In this document: piece after piece, positions 1-8,303 of the stretch
How positions within the stretch are numbered: position 1 is the stretch's first letter
Layout of the letters: every line of letters begins with the position of its first letter
Assembly: GCA_028565635.1 (NCBI GenBank)
Contig: JAOXYB010050369.1
Location: 1 to 11,782, forward strand
Length of the DNA: 11,782 nucleotides
Source of the DNA: Phoronis ovalis
Lineage: Eukaryota > Phoronida > Phoronidae
Direction: 5' to 3'
Made by a program: the position numbers and the translations under genes
Notes under the pieces: model-generated
Told to the model about the DNA's origin: nothing
Database searches by the model: none
The model's input: the letters and a program-made list of their open reading frames with translations, nothing else

Positions 1-141
1 GACCTGACCAATCGTATGCCATGTTTTAAAAGGTCATTCTCAAAATAGCATCAATTCAGGAAGTAACTTTCATATGAAGGGGAATACACATTAATTCTGG
101 TAAACATATCAAGTTTTCTTGACCGTATTTGCACCTGCTAA

Positions 142-360
142 CCCCGCTAACGAAGTGAAATTTTAACGATTACCCTAACGAAGTGAAACTTCCAAACAAC
201 ACTTCTTAGGTAGTGTCACACCTCCGAAAAACAACCCCTTTTAGTGATTTTAGCCAAAAAAACAGACCCTAAGCACGTAACGCGCGGTTCGAAAAACATA
301 CCCTTTCACACGAAATTTTGTTGGAACATGCGTACCCACTTTCATATTGACCCCCCCCCG
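142..360. repeat. Degenerate minisatellite-like repeat, about 32-base phase (copy A)
   Basis: Runs of CCC, mostly within an (A)ACANACCC-like context, fall near 142, 173, 235, 267, 301 and 335, giving steps of about 31, 62, 32, 34 and 34 bases. The words CCGAAAAACAACCCC (224) and TCGAAAAACATACCC (289) repeat at 65 bases, two steps. The block ends in a run of nine C (351-359) followed by GGG. It has many more CpG than the DNA to its right. The part from 271 to 349 reappears at 6961-7042, so this is an interspersed family and not only a local tandem array. The class is uncertain: an old minisatellite spread by a transposon, or the internal repeats of a non-autonomous element. Confidence 0.6.
147..188. 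repeat. 28-base direct repeat inside copy A
   Basis: The 14-base word CTAACGAAGTGAAA occurs exactly at 147-160 and again at 175-188, so the unit is 28 bases. It forms the left part of the phased repeat block and is slightly shorter than the later steps. Confidence 0.8.
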
Positions 361-601
361 GGTATATTGCACATACATTCTTTTGCACTTCCCACGAAAT
401 AGGGAAGGAAGGATGGCAGGATTTTGGATTTATTAACTATACAGAAGGACAGAAAGAAACAGAACGACTGAATACAAATTATTTGTAAATTTAATTATTT
501 AATAACAAACACAACTCACCGATTGGTGCCATTTTATTTGTAAACTCTCAATTCCCCATGCCTACACTTGCTTTACAAGCAGTGCTCTTGGTAGGATTTA
601 C

Positions 602-705
602 ATTTAAAAATCCCATTGTGAATGCCAAAAAGGATCAAATTAATGGCTCCTTTTTGATATTAAAAAATTGTGTGTGAATGCTCAACTGGATCGAATCTGA
701 TTCAA
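602..705. repeat. Possible diverged tandem duplication, about 55-base unit
   Basis: The stretch from 602 shares an ordered series of words with that from 659: ATT-AAAAA, then ATTGTG, then TGAATGC, then GGATC(A/G)AAT. Spacing is kept within a few bases. The first unit also carries a small hairpin, AAAAAGGA (627-634) with TCCTTTTT (648-655). Both units are AT-rich, so chance similarity is not excluded. Confidence 0.3.
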
Positions 706-993
706 ATTGATATGATAAGAAACATTAATAACATTTTAGAATTTATATTCAAGGTAATTTGTAGTTTTTTAAATATCTTAGCATATCAAATAAATAAAAT
801 TGTTTGCAATAGGCTACTCTCCTGTATAAATAAATCCAATTAAAAATACAGAGCAAACTTTTTGTGTTGTACCACATTTTAAATCCTGCACTGAAGCTGG
901 GTGGCCTTCATAAATACAGGCATCAATGGCAACAGGTATTGCACAACTTCACATGGTTAATTGTGATTGTCCAATCATATTGCATAATGCCAG

Positions 994-1017
994 ATTTATT
1001 GTGACATTTATTGTGAT
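994..1017. repeat. 12-base tandem repeat, two copies
   Basis: ATTTATTGTGAC (994-1005) is followed directly by ATTTATTGTGAT (1006-1017), differing at the last base. This is a simple local duplication with no sign of function. Confidence 0.7.
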
Positions 1018-2954
1018 TTATGGAAGATGGCTTGCAGGCACAAGTAATAACAGAACTAATTGACTGGGTATATTATGCACAATGACAGATTTTAATGTAA
1101 TTTTAGATGTACTGTGGTATGTTATTGGTGCTATAATATGTCAACTGACAGGTAACAGCACTAAGGTGCCACCACCTTAAAGCATAATCTTTATAAATTC
1201 TCATCCACTGCAAAGATCAGGCTCAGATTCAATGATTTGTCAGTCGATTAAACTTTTGTACCAATAAAAAGTTTTGATTCTTTACCTATTAGCCAATCAA
1301 AACACTACATTGTTCAGGTCACTTTGCTGTGATCAAAATTATAAAGGCTAATTTTAGAATTTAATACTGTCATTTACAATCAAACACTGATTCTAGCTAT
1401 ACTCTTTCTATGAACAAGTCAAATGGCAATCACTACAATTACAGGTATATCAGCATCGATTTTAACTGACAGGTTCATATTCAGCACTGTTGTAAGCATA
1501 TGTGTCTAATCCACTTGCAAAAAGTAGCAGTGGGCATAGGGAATAGAAAAGTTAAATAAAATTATGAAAACCAGCAGTTTGAAACAGTGAAAATCATCAT
1601 ACTTATATTTTCAGACTATTTCCAATGGTGAAATATGAGCTACAATGTGGGATTCTCACATTCAATACTGGAGACTAGCCACATTTGATCCACTTATCCT
1701 ATGCGCAATGCAAAAAGATCAACAATCCTGGATCCACCCTATTCTGAGAAAGAGCATTACAGTATCTGGGTTTCAGAAAAATCCCACAGTTGCTAATTTA
1801 TTCATATGTATGTATAAAGTCCCCACATTATATATACATGAAACAGAAATTATTATGCACAGCAGATTAAATTCATTGTTCATTCTACCAAGGTTACTGA
1901 CCTAATGAAATGGTGAATTATAATGCACAGTTGACTATCTGATAACAATACTGCACTTCTCCAAGTTCAAGTGAAGCACAATGTAGTATTTTGGTTTTCC
2001 TTCCATCCTAGCATTCCATCTATATCAGTATTGGAAACATTTTCATGCTTGGTTTCCCAAATAACATGCTACTGCTAGGGGCAGACATACATTTAATTAA
2101 GCAAATTAACAGGTGTCATTATCAGCATTCAGGTGTTTGGTATGCATGAAAAATCAAAGCATTGTCATTAGGAAATAATTTGCAATCCCAAGGGAACCTA
2201 ACTCATGAATGAATGAATTTACAAATGGGTAGCCAGAATAAGTGATTCCTCTAACAATGAATATCAAACCCTAAGGGTATCCCTGGGAATAATAGAAATG
2301 GGTTAAGCTAGCATGAAATGATAACAACCAACTGCTGAATCACTGAGATGGTATCAGGGTGGTAAGGTTCTCTGCATGGTACTACCAAAGCTTAAGTAAT
2401 AAAAAGAAGAATCTTTTTAGCAAGCCATTAAAACCCTCTGAAATAGTAAGGCATAAAATTATTTTAAAGGGGTGTTATGCAGAATTCTTTGTCTTTGATA
2501 TATGCATAATCTTGTTTTATATTAATACCAATCCTTCAAACTCTTCTTTGTAAATCTTTTTTTCATTTCCAAAACAAAAATTGTCATAGTCTTTAGCAAG
2601 CCTCTATTCCTTACTTTTAAAATATGTCAACATAATAAAAAGTTTTATTGCTGTCAAGACTGTTAAAAATCCCAGTAGTGTAAAACTATTTTTACTTTGT
2701 TTATTCTGATAAATAATAAATACAGTTGAACTTTTTCATAAAACAAGTAAAACAATAAAATGAAAAAACTTGATCATCAAAATCCCTGTAGCACATAAAA
2801 CAACTATTAATTTATTTTTTATAATAAATAATAAATTTATCTGAACCTTTGATGACATCCCTTGATATGATAATATAACCCTTCAGCTGATTCATTCATT
2901 GTAAAAATAAAGCAGCTACTAATCTAGTCAAAAAGTCTCCTTTGACAGTGAATA

Positions 2955-2966
2955 TTGTCATGACAA
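2955..2966. repeat. Perfect 12-base palindrome with an overlapping second dyad
   Basis: TTGTCATGACAA at 2955-2966 is identical to its reverse complement. Its CATGAC (2959-2964) also pairs with GTCATG (2972-2977), giving a second inverted pair across a short spacer. It lies in one of the few CpG-bearing spots of this stretch (ACCGTGG). A binding site for a dimeric factor is possible but unproven. Confidence 0.4.
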
Positions 2967-3556
2967 CCGTGGTCATGTGGTTTTAGTAACAAGTATTCTC
3001 CATATCACTTGTGGCAGTATCACTTGGTGGTTGTGAAACTAATAAGAGTTGTGTTCCATTTTATATTCATACATGCACTTCTATGTATTTGTATATGTAC
3101 ATGTATACAATATGTAAAATGTTATTCGGCTTTCCCATATACCAACAGCAATTTCAAGGGTCCCAAATCTTACATCACACTTTCATATTCTCTCACCTAT
3201 TTAAAATTAATCAAGACATTTGTTACAAAAAAAGCAAAATTTGTAAACATTAATGAAATAATTAAAGCAAAAAATTATTTCACCTTATTAGTCCAATTAG
3301 CACTTGCATATAGGAAGTACCCATCTGCATTGCTAAAACATTTAGGAAGTAACCACATTATCTTTTCGATAACCTTTTTGGAAATCAAGTAAGGGCTCAT
3401 GATCCCAAAGCCAGAACACCAGGCACCTGTTCAAAATAGGATTTGACAGACAGTAGGTTACTATATATGTGAGTGGTATATTACAAGAAACCAGACATCA
3501 TTTTTTAGCCATCAGGTGTTACTGACATTTTTATAAGTTTGTTATTTTACTCATCT

Positions 3557-3582
3557 TCTTATTAATCAAGTTATTTTTCTCA
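3557..3582. repeat. Direct repeat, left copy (partner at 4733-4759)
   Basis: Twenty-two bases at 3561-3582, beginning ATTAATCAAG and ending TTTTTCTCA, match 4738-4759 exactly. The match extends left through CTTCT with one extra T in this copy. The flanks then diverge. An exact match of this length inside 12 kb is not expected by chance even at this AT content. Shared transposon ancestry or a local duplication would explain it. Confidence 0.6.
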
Positions 3583-4383
3583 GAAAACAGGAAGAAGGTT
3601 AGAGGTATCTCCATAGGAAGTGACACCTAGAGAAACACAAATAGAATGTAATTGTTCTTAGAGGTGAATGATCTTTAACTGATTTTTTATAAACATTTAA
3701 TCAATGCAGATATCAAGGTTAATTGCAGCTATATTGACAATTTTTTCATCAATGTAGTAAGCACTACAGCTGATGCTATGTGTCTTGCATTATTTTCATA
3801 TGTCCACTTGGCAGTGACAGATGCAGGTATTTTCTGTCAGAATGAGTAAATGTTTGCTTTTGAAAATATAAAGCTATAAACATGCACCTATCCACTGACA
3901 GTGTAAGACATATCAATCCTTTTGAGAATCTTGGATCTGCCTCAGTTCCTAATTAAAATATGTTTTTACATTTTCCTGGCCCAATAACAGTTTTCCTGTA
4001 AACCCAAACCAGGCATAGGTTAAATAATAATATTTATACATGTTTTGTACCCTAATGGTTAAAATCCATATGCCTCCAAGAGGTATATGACTCTGTGAAA
4101 ATCACTGTGACATGACGAATTCCCAACAGATTAATGTACCATCAGATATATGGCAACAAACTTGTTTTTATATAAAAATTGTGTATTGGTAAACATGATA
4201 AACAAGTTGTTGGGAAAAGTTTTAATAACTGATCATACTGAACTGAATAACCTGTGACAGAAAATTTCCAGGTCATAGTTTTTGGCACATCATTAATTTT
4301 GGTGAAGGATATACATACTACAAATCTGCCCATAGTAAGGGGTTAAGGAAGGTGGAGCACTCCCCATTATGTAAATTTTTAAA

Positions 4384-4413
4384 TACAGTCATGTCAAAAA
4401 AGTTTTGTAACTT
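4384..4413 (+). mobile_element. Tc1/mariner-like terminal sequence, solitary
   Basis: A TA dinucleotide at 4384-4385 is followed by CAGTCATGTCAAAAAAG, matching the general pattern of Tc1-family ends (TA target, then CAGT and an A-rich stretch). Orientation suggests a left end with the element running rightward. I found no inverted partner ending in TGACATGACTG-TA further right and no transposase remnant within 2 kb. It may be a remnant whose other end is lost, a very decayed MITE, or coincidence. It differs clearly from the terminus near 11465, so it would be a different subfamily. Confidence 0.35.
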
Positions 4414-4732
4414 TCATGAGTTTTCGCCCTATTGAACTTACCTCCTGTAAATTATCATATCACACGAAGGCAGATCCAAGACTGTGCTCCATGATAAGGA
4501 TCTTCTTTATTTTTGGTTTACTAAATAGGACCCTTCTTACTTTCTGTAGTCAACCAGGTGGCATTGAGAAAAACAAGACATCTAAGAACTATCTAAACCT
4601 TTTTAAATCTTAAAATCAATTAAATTTTCAGATAATTTTTTTATTTATATGTGTCCAAATTAACAGAGGACTAGAAAGAAAGAATATGTTAGCTCATTTC
4701 ATTCGTAGAACTATTCATCTTTATGTCATGCA

Positions 4733-4759
4733 CTTCTATTAATCAAGTTATTTTTCTCA
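4733..4759. repeat. Direct repeat, right copy (partner at 3557-3582)
   Basis: Positions 4738-4759 are identical to 3561-3582, with CTTCT just to the left in both. This copy lies about 350 bases right of the Tc1-like terminus at 4384. It could belong to a remnant element, but the left copy has no such terminus beside it. Confidence 0.6.
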
Positions 4760-5254
4760 ATATTATTTTACAATTTCATGAAACAAAATACTATTTTACA
4801 TGCTACAATGTTGGTGTAACCCACACATACATCTTCTGGTTGTGAAATTCTACAAATACAAAATTAGGTAGATAGGATCCTGCTATGAATTTTGAATTAC
4901 TAAAAAACATCTGGGTAATCATAAACAATGTAGAATCTAACTGTACCCAAAAATGTAATTTCAAGAACATGTGATAAGGCAATACAGTGCGAGTCCAAAG
5001 ACTATGTCACGTTACACTTCCATCAAGTGCTTTGCTGTGTCAAAATTGTAATTAAAATATTAAAAGAAAAAACTCAAGTGAGGACAATGTAGTAGACTGT
5101 ATGGTATGAAAGTTAATGAGAAAAACATTTGAATGAACTGGCAAGGTTAAACAAATGGCTCTAGGTGGTACTTGTCTCTACATCCAAACAACACACATAC
5201 AAACTGTCATTGCATGTCATTATTACCTTCATCTACACAATAATTTATATTCAG

Positions 5255-5287
5255 AAAAAAATTAAATACCCTATATTTAATTTTTTT
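5255..5287. repeat. Perfect AT-only inverted repeat, 14-base arms, 5-base loop
   Basis: AAAAAAATTAAATA (5255-5268) is the exact reverse complement of TATTTAATTTTTTT (5274-5287), with CCCTA between. The arms are pure A/T. A transcript on either strand would form a hairpin, and duplex DNA could extrude a cruciform. In an AT-rich eukaryotic background it is more likely a mutational product of slippage or inversion than a regulatory site. It is not a bacterial terminator, because nothing around it is bacterial. Confidence 0.75.
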
Positions 5288-5383
5288 TAATTTGCTATAA
5301 ATTTTTATTATAATTTTACCAGACTCTTGATTTGGCAAATAATGGGTGATTTATATGAATTATGACATGTAAACACTTAAAAA

Positions 5384-5660
5384 CGAATTTTACTGTTTTA
5401 CCCTGATGGAACAAAGGGCGTGTCTATGGACGTCCTTGCTTTATTGCTGCACCTTAACTTGTTACACCATGACGTGCAATTTTTACAACTTTAGGATATA
5501 CCGTAGGTGTTAGAATGTCTATTTTTAGTACAATTGTTTCTAGCAAGTAGTCTATTTTTAAAATAATACAGTTGGGTATAATTTTTCGACTTCATTAATT
5601 TAGGCAACCACCCCTACATGTAACGGAAGCACAGACATGACCTGTCTCCATGGGATTTCG
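5384..5660. promoter_or_regulatory. CpG-richer patch with GC-box-like and CRE-like words (tentative)
   Basis: This patch has about eight CpG in 280 bases, against none in the following 1.3 kb. It includes GGGCGTG (5416-5422), an Sp/KLF-like word, the palindrome GGACGTCC (5428-5435), TGACGTGC (5470-5477), which resembles a cAMP-response half site, and ACGGAAG (5623-5629), an ETS-like core. Retained CpG can mean an unmethylated regulatory element or a younger insertion that has not yet lost its CpG. No transcript start or coding exon is visible beside it, so the regulatory reading is only a guess. Confidence 0.2.
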
Positions 5661-6014
5661 CACATTTCCTGTAATGGTGTTTAGTAATCCAACAAACAGA
5701 ATATAATATTAATGGTTTAAGAACTTCCTAGGAAGAAATTATAGAAACAAGAGTAAAATTAAAGTTTAGGGGTAGTGTGTAATAACTTCAAAATATGGGT
5801 TTGTATTAATTAGTTTCCTGGTTAGTATTAGTAGTAATGTAGTACAAATTCTATAAGAATGATGCATTTGGAACATTTGGCATGGTATTCAAAATATTAA
5901 AAGTACTTTTTAACAAATGATTCTGACTATTAACAATTGTAGTATAAAGTAAAATTTGTCAAATTAGCAACAGAAAAAAGAAAGGAAATATCAAAGGATG
6001 TTCATGCCAGGTGT

Positions 6015-6422
6015 TGCAACCTGTGAATGCAAATGACAATTAATATAGAGAAAGCCTATTTATGTATGTCTAGCAAAGATGTAGTTTGAATTTTTTCCTA
6101 TCAAATATCAATTTTTATACAGTTTATTATGTTTAAGATGCTTGTTCTCTACAAATGGGCTCTTCAAATAACATTCAGAATAAATGCATTTAAGTATTTA
6201 TTTTTTTACATTGGAATATGCAACCTGTGAATGGAAATGAATAATTAATATGAATATAAGCTATAATGTATGTCTAGAATAATGATCTATGTGGACTTTT
6301 TCCTAACAAAGGTTTACTTTAAATTCAAAGTTTAATATGTTTAAAAGCCTTGCCTTTTTACAGTTGGTAAATACATATAATTCTAAGGTACTATGTCTTT
6401 CAGATTTAATTCAATAACTGAT
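6015..6422. repeat. Diverged tandem duplication, two units of about 204 bases
   Basis: TGCAACCTGTGAATG occurs exactly at 6015-6029 and 6219-6233. The similarity continues in order through AAATGA, AATTAATAT, ATGTATGTCTAG, TTTTTCCTA and ATATGTTTA or ATTATGTTTA, with small insertions and deletions, over roughly 120-130 bases of each unit. Unit 1 is about 6015-6218 and unit 2 about 6219-6422. A CCTAACAAAG-TTT word at 6302 recurs near 6487, which may mark part of a third unit. No coding potential or terminal inverted repeats were seen. It reads as an old segmental tandem duplication or a satellite-like remnant. Confidence 0.7.
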
Positions 6423-6960
6423 TTTGTAAATTATTCTTTTCATTATTACACAACCAAGATTTGAAGCTGACTCATTTTAATTTATCCCTAACAAAGATTT
6501 CAAAATAATACATTAAAATTTTTTTTTTCTGGTGGTTATTAATTTAATCCCAACTGTAGCTGACCACAAAATTCTAAAGCCCTTTTACAATGAATGGTCT
6601 TAATAGCACTTAACACAGCCAGTGATGATAATACCCCTTTACCTAACTTCCTTCTCATGGAAATTTTGCATACCCCTTTATGCCACTTGTACACATAGAT
6701 GATCCATTGCATAACTCAGCTGGATACAAGTTAATCCTAGAAATTCTGAACAGGGGGCTTGAGTTTATATCAATATGATTGTACACAGTGAATTGGGTAA
6801 AAGTGAGAGACTAATATCAAATAAAAATATGGTAATTATCATATTATGCTGAGATTTGTTTTATGATGCAGGAGCACTATATACCTGAATATGCTGGTGA
6901 TGCATGTGTTTGTTAATTATCCATCAAGTTTAGGAGGCTACAGCACACATCACAATCAAA
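6423..6960. other. AT-rich stretch with possible third tandem unit and a possible repeat copy
   Basis: The first 100 bases may be a degraded third unit of the 204-base duplication. A T10 tract lies near 6520. There is no CpG in the whole stretch and no open frame of note. Positions 6631-6690 are described separately. Confidence 0.6.
6631..6690. repeat. Possible third, decayed copy of the left-end repeat (copy C)
   Basis: ATACCCCTTT (6631) is followed 39 bases later by GCATACCCCTTTATGCCACTT. This mirrors the arrangement ATACCCTTT then GC(A/G)TACCCACTTTCAT, 34 bases apart, in copies A and B. The interior is poorly conserved and there is no CpG. Plausible given the clear copy 300 bases to the right, but weak on its own. 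Confidence 0.35.
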
Positions 6961-7042
6961 AAGCACATTCCCGGTGGAGTCACAAAAAATATACCCTTTC
7001 TCTTAAAGGTTTGTTTAAACATGCATACCCACTTTCATATTG
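6961..7042. repeat. Second clear copy of the left-end interspersed repeat (copy B)
   Basis: Positions 7018-7042 match 325-349 at 24 of 25 bases (AACATGC then A or G, then TACCCACTTTCATATTG). To the left, ATACCCTTT sits 34 bases before the second TACCC in both copies, and AAGCAC begins both at 6961 and 271. The interior differs, and most CpG of copy A are TpG, CpA or otherwise changed here. Same orientation as copy A. The C-run of copy A is replaced by CCTGCCTATAGGG. Confidence 0.75.
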
Positions 7043-8280
7043 CCTGCCTATAGGGTGCTAGTTTTACCCTTTAACATTACACCTACCACTAATCGCTCAA
7101 TCAAATGTCATTACTGTATTTTGGATCTTATTTTCACTCTTTATTCTAAACAATATTTTAATTATTCTGCTAATTTCCTGCAAATATTTCCCTTAAGTAG
7201 TACATGAGCAAATAAAGGTTACATGAATTTTTAAAGTGATAATGACTCTTAATATACTATTTTTTAAGACCTTTAGGTGAATAAGTCCACAGTACGCCCA
7301 CACAATTTTCTTAAAATTTGAATTGCTGAGATCATAAAATGCATTGTGTTATTATCTCTATCCAGTCTGCTAAAGAAGTTATAAAACACAATTTGAATTT
7401 ACAATTTAAGCAGATTTCACAAGCAGACATTAGGTTAATAATTGTTGTTGATACAGACATTATGCAAGCCTGTTAGTCATTAATACCACTAAACAGCATG
7501 AATTAATGACAATTTCATAGAGGAAAATACACAAATTAATGACAAACTAACGAAAATTACAACAATAATAAATGATCAAGCATTGAACAAATGAAAAATA
7601 TCATTTCCAACTGCACAAAAATATAATTTATAGAACTTTCTTACTGATAGAAATATGAAACGAAACCCTTACTCAGGTAATAATATTACAGCTTCTCTTT
7701 TCAGTGGAAAAAGTGGGGCTACTATGTCACAATAGTATGCATAGCTTCAAGTTAAAAATAAAAACTAACTTTTAATAGTACATGGCTAGGAAGAAAAGAG
7801 AGCCACCAGATATAATTAATTTAATTCAGTAAGGTTGATTAAGTATTCATGAGGGCTACTACATATTAACATGTAAACACCACAATATTCAAATTTGTAC
7901 AGATCCCCAACCAACCCTTGAGCCACAATTTTTTATGAATTAACATCCTGCTTAGGTAATGGATTTAGATGTTTTAACCACAAGTTAGATTTGTGAGGTT
8001 TTTGGACTAACAGCAAACCTCCATGTTGAACAATGAATCACCTAGACCACAATGAAGTCCCCAAAATATATATAAATCTTGAAAAATCTTACCTAACATT
8101 GTGTCTGAATATTTGGCACAAACTTCTCTATAACAAACAGCAGATGACACCAGAAAGTTTACAAAATATCCTAAAGAAATTGTTTTACAAACATTGAAGT
8201 TCCCAGTTAATACATGCTACTCTCTCAACGATTTACACAGCAACTGTTTATCTGGGCTAAATGAAGTGTACTGAAAATGC

Positions 8281-8303
8281 ACTGAGTGACCTGTACTGAG
8301 TGA
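8281..8303. repeat. Short direct repeat, 14-base spacing
   Basis: ACTGAGTGA at 8281-8289 recurs at 8295-8303, and the preceding TGTACTGA (about 8267) is a further partial copy. A simple local duplication. Confidence 0.6.

Larger units (their letters stand above)
466..4380. other. AT-rich non-coding stretch, no recognisable gene
   Basis: Stops are frequent in all six frames. The longest open frames (1645-1905 plus, 3009-3392 plus, 4142-4333 minus) have no recognisable motif and read as composition-driven. CpG is rare, about a dozen sites in nearly 4 kb. AATAAA and TTTATT words occur often, as expected for this base composition. Apart from the small repeats and palindrome listed separately, I see nothing here. 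It could be intronic or intergenic. Confidence 0.7.
4414..6014. other. AT-rich non-coding stretch
   Basis: No coding signal is visible; the longest open frame (4416-4613 plus, 65 codons) shows no recognisable family. The stretch holds the right copy of the 22-base repeat, the AT-only hairpin at 5255-5287 and a CpG-richer patch at about 5384-5660, each listed separately. The rest shows nothing I can name. Confidence 0.7.

Noticed and set aside
151-190. GAAGTGAAACT words resembling interferon-response elements
   Set aside because: They are part of a tandem repeat, and nothing indicates a vertebrate immune promoter.
1645-1905. 86-codon open frame on the plus strand
   Set aside because: No recognisable family, signal peptide or repeated motif; no splice or start context that stands out; the length is within chance for 12 kb of AT-rich DNA.
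2359-2553. 64-codon open frame on the plus strand
   Set aside because: Low-complexity translation, no known motif, length expected by chance.
2809-2837. AT-rich inverted repeat AATTTATT / AATAAATT
   Set aside because: Only eight perfect bases per arm, all A/T, with interrupted interior; expected in this composition.
4142-4333. 63-codon open frame on the minus strand
   Set aside because: No recognisable family and no supporting signals.
4436-4449. Strong splice-donor match on the minus strand (CAGGAG then GTAAGTTC)
   Set aside because: The frame upstream of it closes within about 20 codons in the phase checked and no acceptor with coding sequence is evident; such words occur by chance.
3930-4480. 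13-base inverted match (CTTGGATCTGCCT at 3930-3942 and its complement at 4468-4480)
   Set aside because: About one match of this length is expected by chance in a window of this size, and the flanks do not extend it.
4416-4613. 65-codon open frame beside the Tc1-like terminus, considered as a transposase remnant
   Set aside because: The translation shows neither the helix-turn-helix nor DDE-type motifs of Tc1 transposases; likely chance.
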